Origin: Alkanophaga liquidiphilum
Lineage (GTDB): Archaea; Halobacteriota; Syntropharchaeia; Alkanophagales; B39-G2
Assembly (NCBI GenBank): GCA_029259535.1
Contig: JAPHEF010000005.1
Coordinates: 1-64,000 of the forward strand
Length of the DNA: 64,000 nt
Direction of reading: 5' to 3'
Shown here: positions 43,346 to 52,489 of the stretch, one piece after another
How positions within the stretch are numbered: the first letter of the stretch is position 1
Layout: each line of letters begins with the position of its first letter
Translations under genes and position numbers: made by a program
The notes under the pieces: model-generated
The model's input: only the letters and a program-made list of their open reading frames with translations
What the model was told of the DNA's origin: nothing
Databases searched by the model: none

Positions 43346-43354
43346 GGCGGGAAA

Positions 43355-43822
43355 ATGTGGAGAATAGTTGCAAAGCCCGAGGTATGTATGGGATGTCACC
43401 TTTGCGAGATTTGGTGTGCGGTGGCGCACTCTACGTCCAAAGACATCATTAAAGCCTTCCTTTACGAGGGACAGAAGCCCTTGCCGAGACTCCTCGTTGA
43501 GGAAAGCTACCCTGAAAGCTTTGCGCTGCAGTGCAGGCATTGCGATGAGCCCGAATGTATGTTCGCATGCATCAGCGGCGCCTTATATAAGGACAGAACG
43601 GGCAGAGTGCTCCATGACGAGAGCAAATGCGTCGCCTGTTATAGTTGCATAATGGCTTGCCCCTACGGCGCCATCAGAATTAACCCGTTCACCGGCAAGA
43701 TTCTCAAATGCGATCTGTGTGCGGATTTGGATTTCCCGTTATGCGTGGAAAAATGTCCAAACAACGCTCTGGAATACGTGGAGATTAAGACTGAGGCGGA
43801 GGAAAAGCTTTATGAGATATGA
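43355..43822 (+). CDS. Four-cluster ferredoxin-type subunit of glutamate synthase
   Basis: 155-residue iron-sulfur protein of the HycB/CooF/DmsB pattern. Four cysteine groups: CMGCHLCEIWC near residue 11, CRHCDEPECMFAC near 65, CVACYSCIMACP near 95, and CDLCADLDFPLCVEKCP near 125. It would pass electrons to the flavoprotein encoded next or to the Fe-S centre of the synthase. Overlaps the following start by 11 bases. Confidence 0.88.
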   Translation: MWRIVAKPEVCMGCHLCEIWCAVAHSTSKDIIKAFLYEGQKPLPRLLVEESYPESFALQCRHCDEPECMFACISGALYKDRTGRVLHDESKCVACYSCIMACPYGAIRINPFTGKILKCDLCADLDFPLCVEKCPNNALEYVEIKTEAEEKLYEI

Positions 43823-45122
43823 TTACGTCATCATAGGGAACTCTGCAGGTGGCATCGGCTGCGTTGAGGCAATAAGAGAGCTGGATGAAGCTTCGAGCGT
43901 GGCGGTAATCGCCGCTGAGAAATATCATGCTTATTCCAGAGCTTTGATCCCGTATTATCTGGATGGCAAGATAGAGTTGGACAAAATCTATTATCGCCCG
44001 CATGATTTTTACCAAAAGATGAACGTCGAGACGCATCTCGGCGTTAAAGCCGTAGGAATAGATATAAATTCAAGGGAGGTCCTGCTGGAGGATGGGGTGC
44101 GGGTCGGCTTTGGCAAGCTACTGATAGCAACCGGCGGAAAGCCGTTTATACCTCCTATTGAGGGGCTTTCAGGTCAAAAGAACGTTTTCACCTTCCTAAA
44201 GCTCGAAGACGCCCTCGGCGTGAAGGAGACTTTGAAGAGCGCTGAGACATCGCTAATTCTCGGAGGCGGTATCATCGGGCTGATGGTGGCTGAAGTTTTG
44301 AGACGGAAAGGGCTCGAAGTCATAGTGGTGGAGCTTGCCGACAGAGTTCTTGCGCCGGTCGTTGACCCGATAACCTCAAAACTCGTGCAGGAGAAGTTTG
44401 CTGAAAATGGGGTTGGGATTATCCTTCAGAACACGATCGCAAAGGTTGTTGGAGAGAAGGAGGTTGAAAGAGTAATTTTGAAGGACGGGAGCGAACTTCC
44501 AACGGACTTGCTTATTTTAGCGGTTGGCGTGCGTCCCAACACTGAGGTTGTGAGAGATACTCCCATCAAAGTGAATAGGGGCATAGTGGTGGACAAATAT
44601 ATGGAGACGTCCGTCAAAGGCATTTACGCCTGTGGCGACTGTGCCGAGATCTACGATTTTGTTTTCGGAGCTAACAGGGTGCTGCTGCTCTGGCCAACAG
44701 CCTACGTCGGCGGGAGAATCGCAGGCTTCAACATGTGCGGCGTCCGCCGTGAACTCACGCACGCCACGAGCATGAATGCAATGCATTTCTTTGACTTCTA
44801 TATTGTGAGCGCCGGGCTGAACGTCCCGAATGACAGCGATGAGTTTGAGGTGATCTACAAGCTTGACGAAGAGCGGAAGATTTACAGGAAATTTGCGCTC
44901 AAAGATGGGGAAATAGCTGGATTCATCCTCGCAGGAAAGGTTGACAGGGCTGGAATATTCTTAAAACTTATGAAAGAAGGCGTTAAAGTCACTGGGTTCA
45001 AGGACAAGCTGTTGAAGGAGGATTTCGGGTATGTTGACTTGTCTGAGGAAATAAGGTGGGATTTGCTGGCGGATAAAGTGAAGCTGGGGGTGGTATATGA
45101 GTATGCGGCGTATGAGGCGTGA
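43812..45122 (+). CDS. FAD-dependent pyridine nucleotide oxidoreductase of the glutamate synthase operon
   Basis: 436 residues. FAD motif DYVIIGNSAGGIGCVEAIREL at the start, NAD(P) motif ILGGGIIGLMVAEVLRRKG near residue 150, and FAD-binding GIYACGDCAEIYDFV near 270. Resembles rubredoxin reductase/NADH oxidase-type proteins rather than the classic GltD, which has its own ferredoxin domain. Start at ATG 43812 is set by the FAD motif; the frame extends upstream but that part reads as antisense-like noise within the ferredoxin gene. The C-terminal part (WDLLADKVKLGVVYEYAAYEA) overlaps the next start. Confidence 0.88.
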   Translation: MRYDYVIIGNSAGGIGCVEAIRELDEASSVAVIAAEKYHAYSRALIPYYLDGKIELDKIYYRPHDFYQKMNVETHLGVKAVGIDINSREVLLEDGVRVGFGKLLIATGGKPFIPPIEGLSGQKNVFTFLKLEDALGVKETLKSAETSLILGGGIIGLMVAEVLRRKGLEVIVVELADRVLAPVVDPITSKLVQEKFAENGVGIILQNTIAKVVGEKEVERVILKDGSELPTDLLILAVGVRPNTEVVRDTPIKVNRGIVVDKYMETSVKGIYACGDCAEIYDFVFGANRVLLLWPTAYVGGRIAGFNMCGVRRELTHATSMNAMHFFDFYIVSAGLNVPNDSDEFEVIYKLDEERKIYRKFALKDGEIAGFILAGKVDRAGIFLKLMKEGVKVTGFKDKLLKEDFGYVDLSEEIRWDLLADKVKLGVVYEYAAYEA

Positions 45123-46242
45123 GACTCTGCCCGATAAGGAGCACCAAGCCTGCGGCTTGTTTGGCGTGATGAATAGGAAGGGAGAGAGATTTGGAGGAAG
45201 GATGGCTATAGATGCCTTGATGAACATGAGGGTCAGAGGAAACGGGCTTGGAGCCGGTTTTGCCGCCTACGGAATTTACCCTGAACATAAAGATTACTAC
45301 GCATTGCACATAATGTTTCAAGATTGGGACTTAGATGCGAAGCGTGAAGTTGATAAATTCCTTGGAGCAAACTTCGACGTTGTTTGCGACGAGGAAATGC
45401 CCACGAATCCTGAGGCATCGGTGATAAATCCGCCGCTCGTGTGGCGTTACTTCATGGCGCCGGATAAAAAAGGAGATGAAAAAAGGCTCAGCGACGATGA
45501 CTACGTAGTAAAGAAAGTGATGCACATAAATACGAGGATAAAAAACGCTTACGTCTTTTCGTCGGGGAAGAACATGGGCGTGTTCAAGGGCGTCGGCTTC
45601 CCTGAGGAGATAGCCGAGTATTTCATGCTTGAAAAGGAGTATAGGGGGTATATTTGGGTGGCGCACAGCAGGTTCCCAACGAACACGCCCGGCTGGTGGG
45701 GCGGCGCCCACCCGTTCTGCATCCTCGACTGGACGGTCGTCCATAACGGGGAAATTTCATCTTACGGCACGAACAAGAGGTATCTTGAGATGTATGGCTA
45801 TTATTGCACGCTGCTTACCGACACTGAGGTCATGGCCTACGCCGTCGACCTACTGATGCGAAGGCAGCGCCTCCCGATCGAAATTGTGGCGAAGATATTT
45901 GCGCCGCCGATGTGGGACCACGTCGACATCATGGACGAGAAAAGGAAGAAGCTCTACATGACGTTGAGGATGGTTTACGCTCCGTTATTGATAAACGGAC
46001 CTTGGACGATTATCGTCGCTCATCACGGTGAGATGTTCGGCATAACTGACAGGATAAGACTCCGCCCCATAACCGCAGGGGAGAAAGGCGATTTGCTTTT
46101 CGTTTCGTCGGAAGAAGCAGCTATTAGGGCGGTCTGTCCCAACCTCGATAGAGTCTTCACGCCGATGGGCGGCGAGCCCGTGGTGGGCAGGCTGAAAGGC
46201 GTGGAAAAGGAGCTGAGGAAGAAGGCTGAAGAGGGGGTGTAG
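45097..46242 (+). CDS. Glutamate synthase, glutaminase domain subunit
   Basis: 381 residues. Class II amidotransferase fold: the catalytic Cys lies in ACGLFGVM after a short propeptide, with RVRGNGLGAGFAAYG, AHSRFPTNTPGWWGGAHPF and HNGEISSYGTN following. Releases ammonia from glutamine for the synthase domain. In bacteria this is fused to the other domains; in archaea it is split as here. Its stop shares one base with the next start. Confidence 0.9.
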   Translation: MSMRRMRRETLPDKEHQACGLFGVMNRKGERFGGRMAIDALMNMRVRGNGLGAGFAAYGIYPEHKDYYALHIMFQDWDLDAKREVDKFLGANFDVVCDEEMPTNPEASVINPPLVWRYFMAPDKKGDEKRLSDDDYVVKKVMHINTRIKNAYVFSSGKNMGVFKGVGFPEEIAEYFMLEKEYRGYIWVAHSRFPTNTPGWWGGAHPFCILDWTVVHNGEISSYGTNKRYLEMYGYYCTLLTDTEVMAYAVDLLMRRQRLPIEIVAKIFAPPMWDHVDIMDEKRKKLYMTLRMVYAPLLINGPWTIIVAHHGEMFGITDRIRLRPITAGEKGDLLFVSSEEAAIRAVCPNLDRVFTPMGGEPVVGRLKGVEKELRKKAEEGV

Positions 46243-47789
46243 TGGTGGAGCTGGTCAGAGGAGAAGAGATGTTCAGTCACATGCTCCCGGAGTTCATCGT
46301 GGAGCGTCGAGAAGACCGCTGTATAAGATGCAGGGTCTGCGAGCGTCAGTGCGCTTTCGAAGTTCATAAATACGACAAAGAGCTCGATATGGTATTTTCC
46401 GACGAGAAGAAGTGCGTCGGCTGCCAGAGGTGCGCCGTTTTATGCCCGACGGATGCGTTGGTCATAAGACCGCACCCCGGGGAGTACCGGCGGAACGCTA
46501 ACTGGACGAGAGAGCGCATCCAAGACTTGAAGAAGCAGGCTGAGACCGGTGGCGTTATTCTGACAGGGAGCGGCAACGACAAGCCCTACCGTATCTACTG
46601 GGACCACATCGTCCTGAATGCATCTCAGGTTACGAATCCTTCGATTGACCCGCTGCGGGAGCCCATGGAGTTAAGAACGTTCCTCGGCAGGAAGCCTGAT
46701 GCGTTGGAGTTAAGATTCAACGGCGGCGACTACGAGGACGTGGAGGTAGCCACTGAGCTATATCCGAACGTGATGATAGAGACACCGATGGTATTCTCAG
46801 CTATGTCCTACGGGGCGATAAGCTATCAGGCTTTCAAGTCGCTGGCGATGGCAGCAAGCGAGTATGGAACGCTGTTCAATACCGGCGAGGGCGGTCTGCC
46901 GAAGGAGCTTCGGAAATACGGCAAAAACGCCATCGTGCAGTGCGCAAGCGGAAGATTTGGCGTCGACCCTGAATACCTCAACTGCGCCGCCGTCGTAGAA
47001 ATCAAAATAGGGCAGGGCGCAAAGCCTGGAATAGGCGGGCATTTGCCGGGCGAGAAGGTGACGCTGCCGATTTCGGTGACGAGGATGATTCCTGAAGGCA
47101 CGGACGCCCTTTCCCCGGCGCCGCAGCACGACATTTATTCCATCGAGGACCTGAGCATGCTCATCTACGCCTTAAAGGAAGCAACAAACTACGAGACGCC
47201 CGTCAGCGTTAAGATAGCGGCGGTGCACAACGTCGCCGCAATAGCAAGCGGGATGGTCAGAGCCGGCGCCGATATAATCGCCATTGACGGCCTGCGAGGC
47301 GGAACCGGGGCAGCTCCGAAGACCATCAGGGACAACGTCGGAATTCCCATCGAGCTCGCACTGGCGGCGGTCGACCGGAGGCTGAGAGAGGAGGGGATAA
47401 GAAATAAGTGTTCGATTCTCGTCGCCGGCGGCTTCAGGTGCAGTGCCGACGTTGTAAAAGCCATAGCGCTCGGGGCGGACGCTGTTTATGTCGGCACGCC
47501 CGCGCTCGTGGCGATGGGCTGCACTCTCTGCCAGAAGTGCTACACAGGAAAGTGCAACTGGGGAATCTGCACGCAAGACCCTTATCTTTCAAGGAGGCTG
47601 AACCCTGAAATCGCTTCTAAGAGGCTCGTGAACTTGCTGAGGGGCTGGAGTTTCGAAATAAAGGAGATGCTTGGTGGGATGGGCATAAACGCCGTTGAAA
47701 GCCTTAGGGGCAACAGGGACCATTTGCGGGGCGTGGGGCTTGAGGATTGGGAGCTTGAGGTTCTCGGCATAAAGGGGGCTGGTGAGTGA
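46242..47789 (+). CDS. Glutamate synthase, FMN/Fe-S central subunit
   Basis: 515 residues. Two N-terminal 4Fe-4S motifs (CIRCRVCERQC, CVGCQRCAVLCP), then the TIM-barrel FMN domain: MSYGAISYQAFKSLAMAAS, NTGEGGLP, IKIGQGAKPGIGGHLPG, SVKIAAVHNVAAIASG, IDGLRGGTGAAP, and the 3Fe-4S-type cysteines of MGCTLCQKCYTGKCNWG. Makes glutamate from 2-oxoglutarate and ammonia. GTG start overlaps the previous stop; the stop overlaps the next start by four bases. Confidence 0.93.
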   Translation: MVELVRGEEMFSHMLPEFIVERREDRCIRCRVCERQCAFEVHKYDKELDMVFSDEKKCVGCQRCAVLCPTDALVIRPHPGEYRRNANWTRERIQDLKKQAETGGVILTGSGNDKPYRIYWDHIVLNASQVTNPSIDPLREPMELRTFLGRKPDALELRFNGGDYEDVEVATELYPNVMIETPMVFSAMSYGAISYQAFKSLAMAASEYGTLFNTGEGGLPKELRKYGKNAIVQCASGRFGVDPEYLNCAAVVEIKIGQGAKPGIGGHLPGEKVTLPISVTRMIPEGTDALSPAPQHDIYSIEDLSMLIYALKEATNYETPVSVKIAAVHNVAAIASGMVRAGADIIAIDGLRGGTGAAPKTIRDNVGIPIELALAAVDRRLREEGIRNKCSILVAGGFRCSADVVKAIALGADAVYVGTPALVAMGCTLCQKCYTGKCNWGICTQDPYLSRRLNPEIASKRLVNLLRGWSFEIKEMLGGMGINAVESLRGNRDHLRGVGLEDWELEVLGIKGAGE

Positions 47790-48631
47790 TGGAATATTCC
47801 ATAGGCGGTCTCAGAGATATGTTCCTCGGAAATGTGCGTCGTCTCGAGGACATCCTTAGCTACGCAAATATTAGCGACGACATAGCTGAGATAGATGCCT
47901 CAAGATTGGTTCATAAGGAAATAAACGACCTGATGCGGTATTGCGCCCTGCAAGGAGTCAGGAAAATCGTTTTGCGGGGTGTGTGCGGGCAGCGCTACCT
48001 CGGGACGAGACTCTACTTCCCGAACCCAAGACCAAGGCTCGAAATCGAAATCCATGGGCATCCGGGCAACGATCTCGGCGCCTTCCTCGACGGGCATCGT
48101 ATCGTCGTTCACGGGAACGCTCAGGACGGCGTCGGAAACACAATGGACGGAGGCGAAATCCTCGTTCATGGGCGGGCGGGCGACGTCGTCGCAATGTCCA
48201 TGCGGGGCGGCAGAATCCTCATCAGGGACGACGTCGGCTATAGGGCGGCAATCCACATGAAGGAGTATAAGGATAAGGTTCCCGTGCTCGTCGTCGGCGG
48301 CACCGCCCAAGATTTCTTCGGCGAATATATGGCTGGCGGCAGAGTGGTCCTCCTCGGCTTGAACCTCGGCAACAAGCCGCACCGTGCGAGATATATTGGA
48401 ACGGGCATGCACGGCGGCATCATGTTCATCAGAGGTAAGGTGGAGAAGTGGCAGCTCGGCAAAGAAGTCGGAATTGTGGACATGGAGCGAGAGGACTGGA
48501 AACTCCTTGAAAAGCATGTTGGGGATTTCTGCGAAATTTTTGGATTTAAAAGGGATGAGGTGCTTGGCGGGGACTTCCTGAAGCTGAAACCAATGACGAA
48601 AAGACCCTACGGCAAGGTTTACGCATACTGA
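47786..48631 (+). CDS. Glutamate synthase, GXGXG-domain subunit
   Basis: 281 residues with the right-handed beta-helix of glutamate synthase domain 3: repeated G-x-x-G-x-x-x-G turns in IHGHPGNDLGAFLDGHRIVVHGNAQDGVGNTMDGGEILVHG-type blocks. Related beta-helix proteins occur as FwdC, but the operon position after the central GltB domain makes this a synthase subunit. Last gene of the operon. Confidence 0.88.
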   Translation: MMEYSIGGLRDMFLGNVRRLEDILSYANISDDIAEIDASRLVHKEINDLMRYCALQGVRKIVLRGVCGQRYLGTRLYFPNPRPRLEIEIHGHPGNDLGAFLDGHRIVVHGNAQDGVGNTMDGGEILVHGRAGDVVAMSMRGGRILIRDDVGYRAAIHMKEYKDKVPVLVVGGTAQDFFGEYMAGGRVVLLGLNLGNKPHRARYIGTGMHGGIMFIRGKVEKWQLGKEVGIVDMEREDWKLLEKHVGDFCEIFGFKRDEVLGGDFLKLKPMTKRPYGKVYAY

Positions 48632-48746
48632 CCTGCTTTATGGGAATCAAGAGGAGTTGCTGCCGTAACGGTTCTTATTGAAGGAAAAAGTTGCTAAAAG
48701 CTAAATCCAAATTCAAAAACCTCAGGCGTTCTTATTCCGTTGCCTA

Positions 48747-50660
48747 TCATATCAGTCTTAGGGTTTCCAAGTTCATCGGCGCCCTCGTGTCGATACCGAA
48801 CTTTTTGTATATTGCGCTTGCGAGCTCTATGCATTTCGAGCTCTCGCCGTGCACGCATACGACTCTGGAGGGCTGCGGTTTCATCCGGCGCACGTATTCG
48901 AGGAGCTGCTCACGATCGGAGTGCCCTGAGAACCCGTCCACGGTGATGACTTCCATATTTATCTTTACGACCTCGGTCTTCCCCTCGCCTGTGGAGAACT
49001 GCACCTCCTTCCAGCCACGCTGGATGCGCCGCCCCAGCGTCCCCTCCGCTTGATAACCCACGAAAATCATAGTGTTCCGCTCATCATAAGCCAGACCCTT
49101 TAGATACTCTATCACGGGACCGCCATTCAGCATGCCTGACGTCGCAAGTATAATCGAGGGCTCCGGGCTTTCTATGACTTCTTTGCGCTTGTCGGCGTCA
49201 TCGACTTGTACGAAAACGTCTGAGAGGAAAGGATTTAGCCCCTTGTGGAAAATCATATTCCTGAGATTCTTGTTGAGGTATTCGGGATAAGCCGTATGGA
49301 TAGCGGTAGCCTCCCAGATCATCCCATCAAGGTAAACTGGCACCTCCTCAATTATCTCGTTCCTTATGGACTCCTCCAGGACAATCATGACCTCTTGCGA
49401 CCTGCCGACCGCAAATGCCGGGATTATGACCTTACCGCCACGGCTGAGCGTCCTTTTTACTACTTCTTGAAGCCTCCTTTCAGCCTCACGCCTTGACGGC
49501 TGGAAGTCGTTATTCCCGCCGTAAGTCGCTTCGATGACAAGGGCTTCGACCCTTGAGAACCAATTGACTGCCGGGTCGAAAAGGTGCGTCCGCTCGTATT
49601 TTATGTCGCCGGTGAAGACGACGTTATAGAGACCGCTGCCGATGTGAAAATGGGCGACCGCCGAACCGAGAATATGTCCGGCGTTGAAAAATGTGAGCTT
49701 GACATCAGGGGCGATGTCGGTGACGTCGCCGTAATTCAGAGGGATGGTATGCCGCAAAGCCTCTCGTATCATCTGCGACTTGTAAGGTGGGCGCCTGCCC
49801 TCCCGTGCTGAGACTTCGATGTAGTCGAGCTGCAAGAGCACCATTAGGTCACGGGTGGGTGGCGTTACGTAAACCGGACCGTCATACCCATACTTGAAAA
49901 GCAGGGGCAGCAGCCCCGAATGGTCGAGATGGGCATGCGTGATGACGACGGCGTCCAACTGGTCTAACGGGGAGACTTCCGGCACGTAAAGATACGGCAT
50001 TTCGCCGTTGCTCGAAACGTTGACGCCGCAGTCTATCAGTATGCGGGTCTCAGGCGTGGAGAGTAAGAAGGCGGAACGCCCGACCTCACGGCAGCCGCCA
50101 AGCATTGTAACGCGCACCCACTCGTCGCTCGACAGCTTCTCCCTGAAAATGTGCCTGCCTACCCGCTTCAGGAAATCACGGCGGAAGATACCCTCTGCCC
50201 TCAGAAACTGTCTTATGTTCTTTATCGTCGTGGATTGTATTGGCGGCGCTCTTATGACGTTCACACGCCAGCCTATTCGCTTCGTGATGTCTCTGAGGGT
50301 TGCGCCCTTCCGTCCTATGACGAGCCCGGGCTTCTCTGCCTCTATCACGACCTCGCAGGCATCGAAGTCGAAGTATATGTCCCGAATGCCGCTGTCTTCG
50401 GGGATTATATCATAAATGTATTTTACTGCCCTCTCCGGCTCCATCAGGATTTCCGGGTTCGGACGGATCGCTATTCGCTTCTTCAGCTCTTTAGCAATGT
50501 TCCTTACTAGTTCTTCATTTTCCGCAAACTTCTGCGGCTCCTCCGTGTATATGACTATTTGAGGCCCCTCAAAATCCACGCTCGTTATGCTCACGTCGTT
50601 GGGGAGAAGTTCAAGGATTCTCTGTCGGAACTCTTCGAGCATCTGTTCTGCTGTTGGCAT
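48747..50660 (-). CDS. fttA: Transcription termination factor/ribonuclease aCPSF1 (FttA)
   Basis: 637 residues. Two KH-like domains (about 1-145), metallo-beta-lactamase domain with THAHLDHSG near residue 244 and FTGDIKYE, and a beta-CASP domain with VEATYGGNNDFQPSR-type, ATSGMLNGGPVIEYL and VDGFSGHSDREQLLEYV (zinc His). In archaea this CPSF73-like enzyme cuts and ends transcripts. Full length, all metal ligands present. Confidence 0.95.
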   Translation of the reverse strand: MPTAEQMLEEFRQRILELLPNDVSITSVDFEGPQIVIYTEEPQKFAENEELVRNIAKELKKRIAIRPNPEILMEPERAVKYIYDIIPEDSGIRDIYFDFDACEVVIEAEKPGLVIGRKGATLRDITKRIGWRVNVIRAPPIQSTTIKNIRQFLRAEGIFRRDFLKRVGRHIFREKLSSDEWVRVTMLGGCREVGRSAFLLSTPETRILIDCGVNVSSNGEMPYLYVPEVSPLDQLDAVVITHAHLDHSGLLPLLFKYGYDGPVYVTPPTRDLMVLLQLDYIEVSAREGRRPPYKSQMIREALRHTIPLNYGDVTDIAPDVKLTFFNAGHILGSAVAHFHIGSGLYNVVFTGDIKYERTHLFDPAVNWFSRVEALVIEATYGGNNDFQPSRREAERRLQEVVKRTLSRGGKVIIPAFAVGRSQEVMIVLEESIRNEIIEEVPVYLDGMIWEATAIHTAYPEYLNKNLRNMIFHKGLNPFLSDVFVQVDDADKRKEVIESPEPSIILATSGMLNGGPVIEYLKGLAYDERNTMIFVGYQAEGTLGRRIQRGWKEVQFSTGEGKTEVVKINMEVITVDGFSGHSDREQLLEYVRRMKPQPSRVVCVHGESSKCIELASAIYKKFGIDTRAPMNLETLRLI

Positions 50661-50693
50661 TCTCTCACTCCAAGCCTGCCAAGCAGGCGTTAA

Positions 50694-51362
50694 TTAAGAA
50701 ACTGACCGTCTTATCCTGTCTATTTCCTCCTTACTCAGCTCCTTGTATCTGTCCTTCGTTATCGCAACAACCTCTATATCATCGCCAGAGGCGACGTCCC
50801 GCTTTATTGCGCCGTGCAGTGCGCGCACGGCAAGCTCTGTTCCCTCTTCCAGGGAGATATCCTTGTGATAACGGTCCTCGATGATGCCGTAAGCGATGGG
50901 CGAGCCTGAGCCCGTGACCGCCGCCTCTCGTTCTTCGATGGCGCCGCCGAGCGGGTCTAACGAGAAGATGCGCGGACCTGTGTGGTCGATGCCGCCGACA
51001 AGGAGTTGCGTGTAAAAAGGGAACAGGCGTTGCGCATTGAGGATGTTGGCGAGGAGCGTCGTAATTGCTTTTATCGTCATGGGCTCGCCCCGTCGCATCT
51101 TGTAGAGCTTCGCCTCCACCGAGACTATGCGGACGAGCGTCTGGGCGTCGCCGACGAGCCCGGCGGTAGTCATGCCGACATTGTCATCTATTTGGTATAT
51201 CTTCTTTGCGGCTTTCGACGCTATAAAGTAGCCAATGGTCGCTCTTTTCTCACTGGCGAGCACGACGCCGCCGTCGCAGACGATGCCGACGGTCGTGGTC
51301 CCCCTGAAAGCATTCTTGAAAACGTCCCCTAACCCTTCCATGCGTGTTGTTAAGTCTCCCAT
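50694..51362 (-). CDS. psmB: Proteasome subunit beta
   Basis: 222 residues. A 21-residue propeptide ends in FRG before Thr22, the catalytic nucleophile (TTTVGIVCDGG). Conserved Lys lies in LASEKRAT and the substrate-pocket region follows. Ser/Asp partners are in AVTGSGSPIAYG and SLEEGTELAVRAL. The alpha subunit is not in this window. Confidence 0.95.
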   Translation of the reverse strand: MGDLTTRMEGLGDVFKNAFRGTTTVGIVCDGGVVLASEKRATIGYFIASKAAKKIYQIDDNVGMTTAGLVGDAQTLVRIVSVEAKLYKMRRGEPMTIKAITTLLANILNAQRLFPFYTQLLVGGIDHTGPRIFSLDPLGGAIEEREAAVTGSGSPIAYGIIEDRYHKDISLEEGTELAVRALHGAIKRDVASGDDIEVVAITKDRYKELSKEEIDRIRRSVS

Positions 51363-51388
51363 GCTATTGCCTCCTCAGTTCAGGGCAG

Positions 51389-51814
51389 TCAAACCTTCTG
51401 CGTGGTCGTAAGCTTGACGTGCTTTACGCCTTTTAGGCTCATAATTTTCTCGGTCAGCTCGCGCAGCCGCTTTGCGTCCCCGCCCACAATGACAACCTCA
51501 AGACAGTTGCTCTCGTCGAGATGGATGTGCAGAGAGGTCCTTATAACATCGATAAAGTGATGCTGTAAATCCACAAGCTCACTGTTTATCCCTCTTTGCT
51601 CATGGTCATAAATAAAGGTTACGACACCGACCCGCTCGCCGCTCTCGCCGCTCATCCACTCGTATTCGACGATGTAGTTGCGAATCGCATCTCTTATGCC
51701 CTCAGACCTTGAGGAGTAGCCGCGCTCTTTTATTATACCATCAAAGCGGCGCAACAGGTTCGAAGGCAGCGAAACTCCAATCCTCATCAACTTCTCTTCC
51801 TGCTCCGCGCTCAC
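51389..51814 (-). CDS. nikR: Nickel-responsive regulator NikR
   Basis: 141 residues. Ribbon-helix-helix DNA-binding part (RIGVSLPSNLLRRFDGIIKERGYSSRSEGIRDAIRNYI) and ACT-like metal domain with HHFIDVIRTSLHIHLDESNCLEVVIV, supplying the His/His/Cys nickel site. Controls nickel uptake, relevant to nickel enzymes such as CODH and methyl-CoM reductase; cooC in the same window fits this. Overlaps ribL by four bases. Confidence 0.93.
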   Translation of the reverse strand: MSAEQEEKLMRIGVSLPSNLLRRFDGIIKERGYSSRSEGIRDAIRNYIVEYEWMSGESGERVGVVTFIYDHEQRGINSELVDLQHHFIDVIRTSLHIHLDESNCLEVVIVGGDAKRLRELTEKIMSLKGVKHVKLTTTQKV

Positions 51815-52257
51815 ATCTTCGTTCTTCGTCCTCTCAGACCTCCTTCACTACGTCTTATTATCTCTTCTATTATATCTTTACTACTGCAAAAGGGGTATGA
51901 ATTACATTTACCCAGCCGCACCACCTTCGTGTTAAAACCCCTCCTCCTAAGTTCCCTCTCAAGCTCACGCTCATCAAAATTTTGGTCGTAGCCCAAAGCC
52001 ACAATATCCGGTTTTATTTCATAAAGCGGCTCAAATATATCTTTTTCGCTGCCGAGCACCGCCTTGTTTACAATCTTAAGAGAGGCTACCATCTTAAGCC
52101 GCTGCTCTTCAGGGATGATAGGTGCCCGCTTCTTAACGTTAACGTCACGGGCGACGATGACATAAAGCTCGTCGCCAAGCTTTTTCGCCTCCTCAAGATA
52201 GAAGATATGTCCGGGATGTAAGATGTCGAACGTCCCCGTTGCAAGCACCCTTACCAT
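51811..52257 (-). CDS. ribL: Archaeal FAD synthase (nucleotidyltransferase)
   Basis: 148 residues. ATGTFDILHPGHIFYLEEAKKLGD is the HxGH cytidylyl/adenylyltransferase motif; DVNVKKRAPIIPEEQR, LGYDQNFDE and SSKDIIEEII are RibL marks. Converts FMN to FAD with ATP. Cotranscribed with nikR. Promoter lies at about 52312-52324. Confidence 0.88.
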   Translation of the reverse strand: MVRVLATGTFDILHPGHIFYLEEAKKLGDELYVIVARDVNVKKRAPIIPEEQRLKMVASLKIVNKAVLGSEKDIFEPLYEIKPDIVALGYDQNFDERELERELRRRGFNTKVVRLGKCNSYPFCSSKDIIEEIIRRSEGGLRGRRTKM

Positions 52258-52311
52258 CTTTTCACACTCCCACCGCCAAGGAAGCCCCTTCAGGGGAGGA
52301 ATTGGCGGAAG

Positions 52312-52324
52312 TTATTTATATATC
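52312..52324 (-). promoter_or_regulatory. TATA box of ribL-nikR
   Basis: On the minus strand GATATATAAATAA precedes ribL's ATG by 55 bases, with an A-rich element just upstream. The leader includes a CCCC-TTCA-GGGG hairpin at about 52286-52297. The same box read on the plus strand (TTTATATA) could drive a transcript into the structured region at 52335. Confidence 0.55.
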
Positions 52325-52334
52325 TTTAGTTATT

Positions 52335-52489
52335 TGTCTCGATGGGCTGGAGCGGCTTTCTTTATGCCAGTTTTCCAGCCCGATGCGGGTGCGGTCTTAC
52401 AGCCACCCCGATGGCTCGATGAAGCGGGACGGCGCCCCACGCACCCACGCACGCACGGGCGAGGGCAAGCTAGCTCCTCGTTCATCGAG
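52335..52489. other. GC-rich, hairpin-rich stretch of unknown nature
   Basis: About 150 GC-rich bases in an AT-rich gap. GGGCTGGA/TCCAGCCC (about 52342-52381) and CTCGATGAA/TTCATCGAG (about 52415-52489) are inverted repeats. Between the second pair lie CACGCACCCACGCACGCACG and GGGCGAGGGC. No ORF. Could be a small RNA transcribed from the TATA-like box at 52316, or the structured end of a mobile element, since a tnpB remnant begins right next to it. Confidence 0.4.

Noticed and set aside
42301..43354. CRISPR array or rRNA in the 1-kb gap
   Set aside because: No regularly spaced repeats and no rRNA-like sequence; the gap is explained by the attC-like site, an IS remnant and the operon promoter.
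47786..48631. GXGXG protein as formylmethanofuran dehydrogenase subunit C
   Set aside because: It is translationally coupled to the central glutamate synthase subunit and matches its third domain; no fwd genes surround it.
46242..48631. Numerous open frames of 60-200 codons on the opposite strand of GC-rich genes
   Set aside because: They are shadows of the real genes (glutamate synthase, fttA, purL, thiolase and others) with no independent motifs or ribosome sites.
48747..50660. Possible bacterial RNase J instead of FttA
   Set aside because: Two N-terminal KH-like domains before the beta-lactamase fold are the aCPSF1 arrangement and absent from RNase J.
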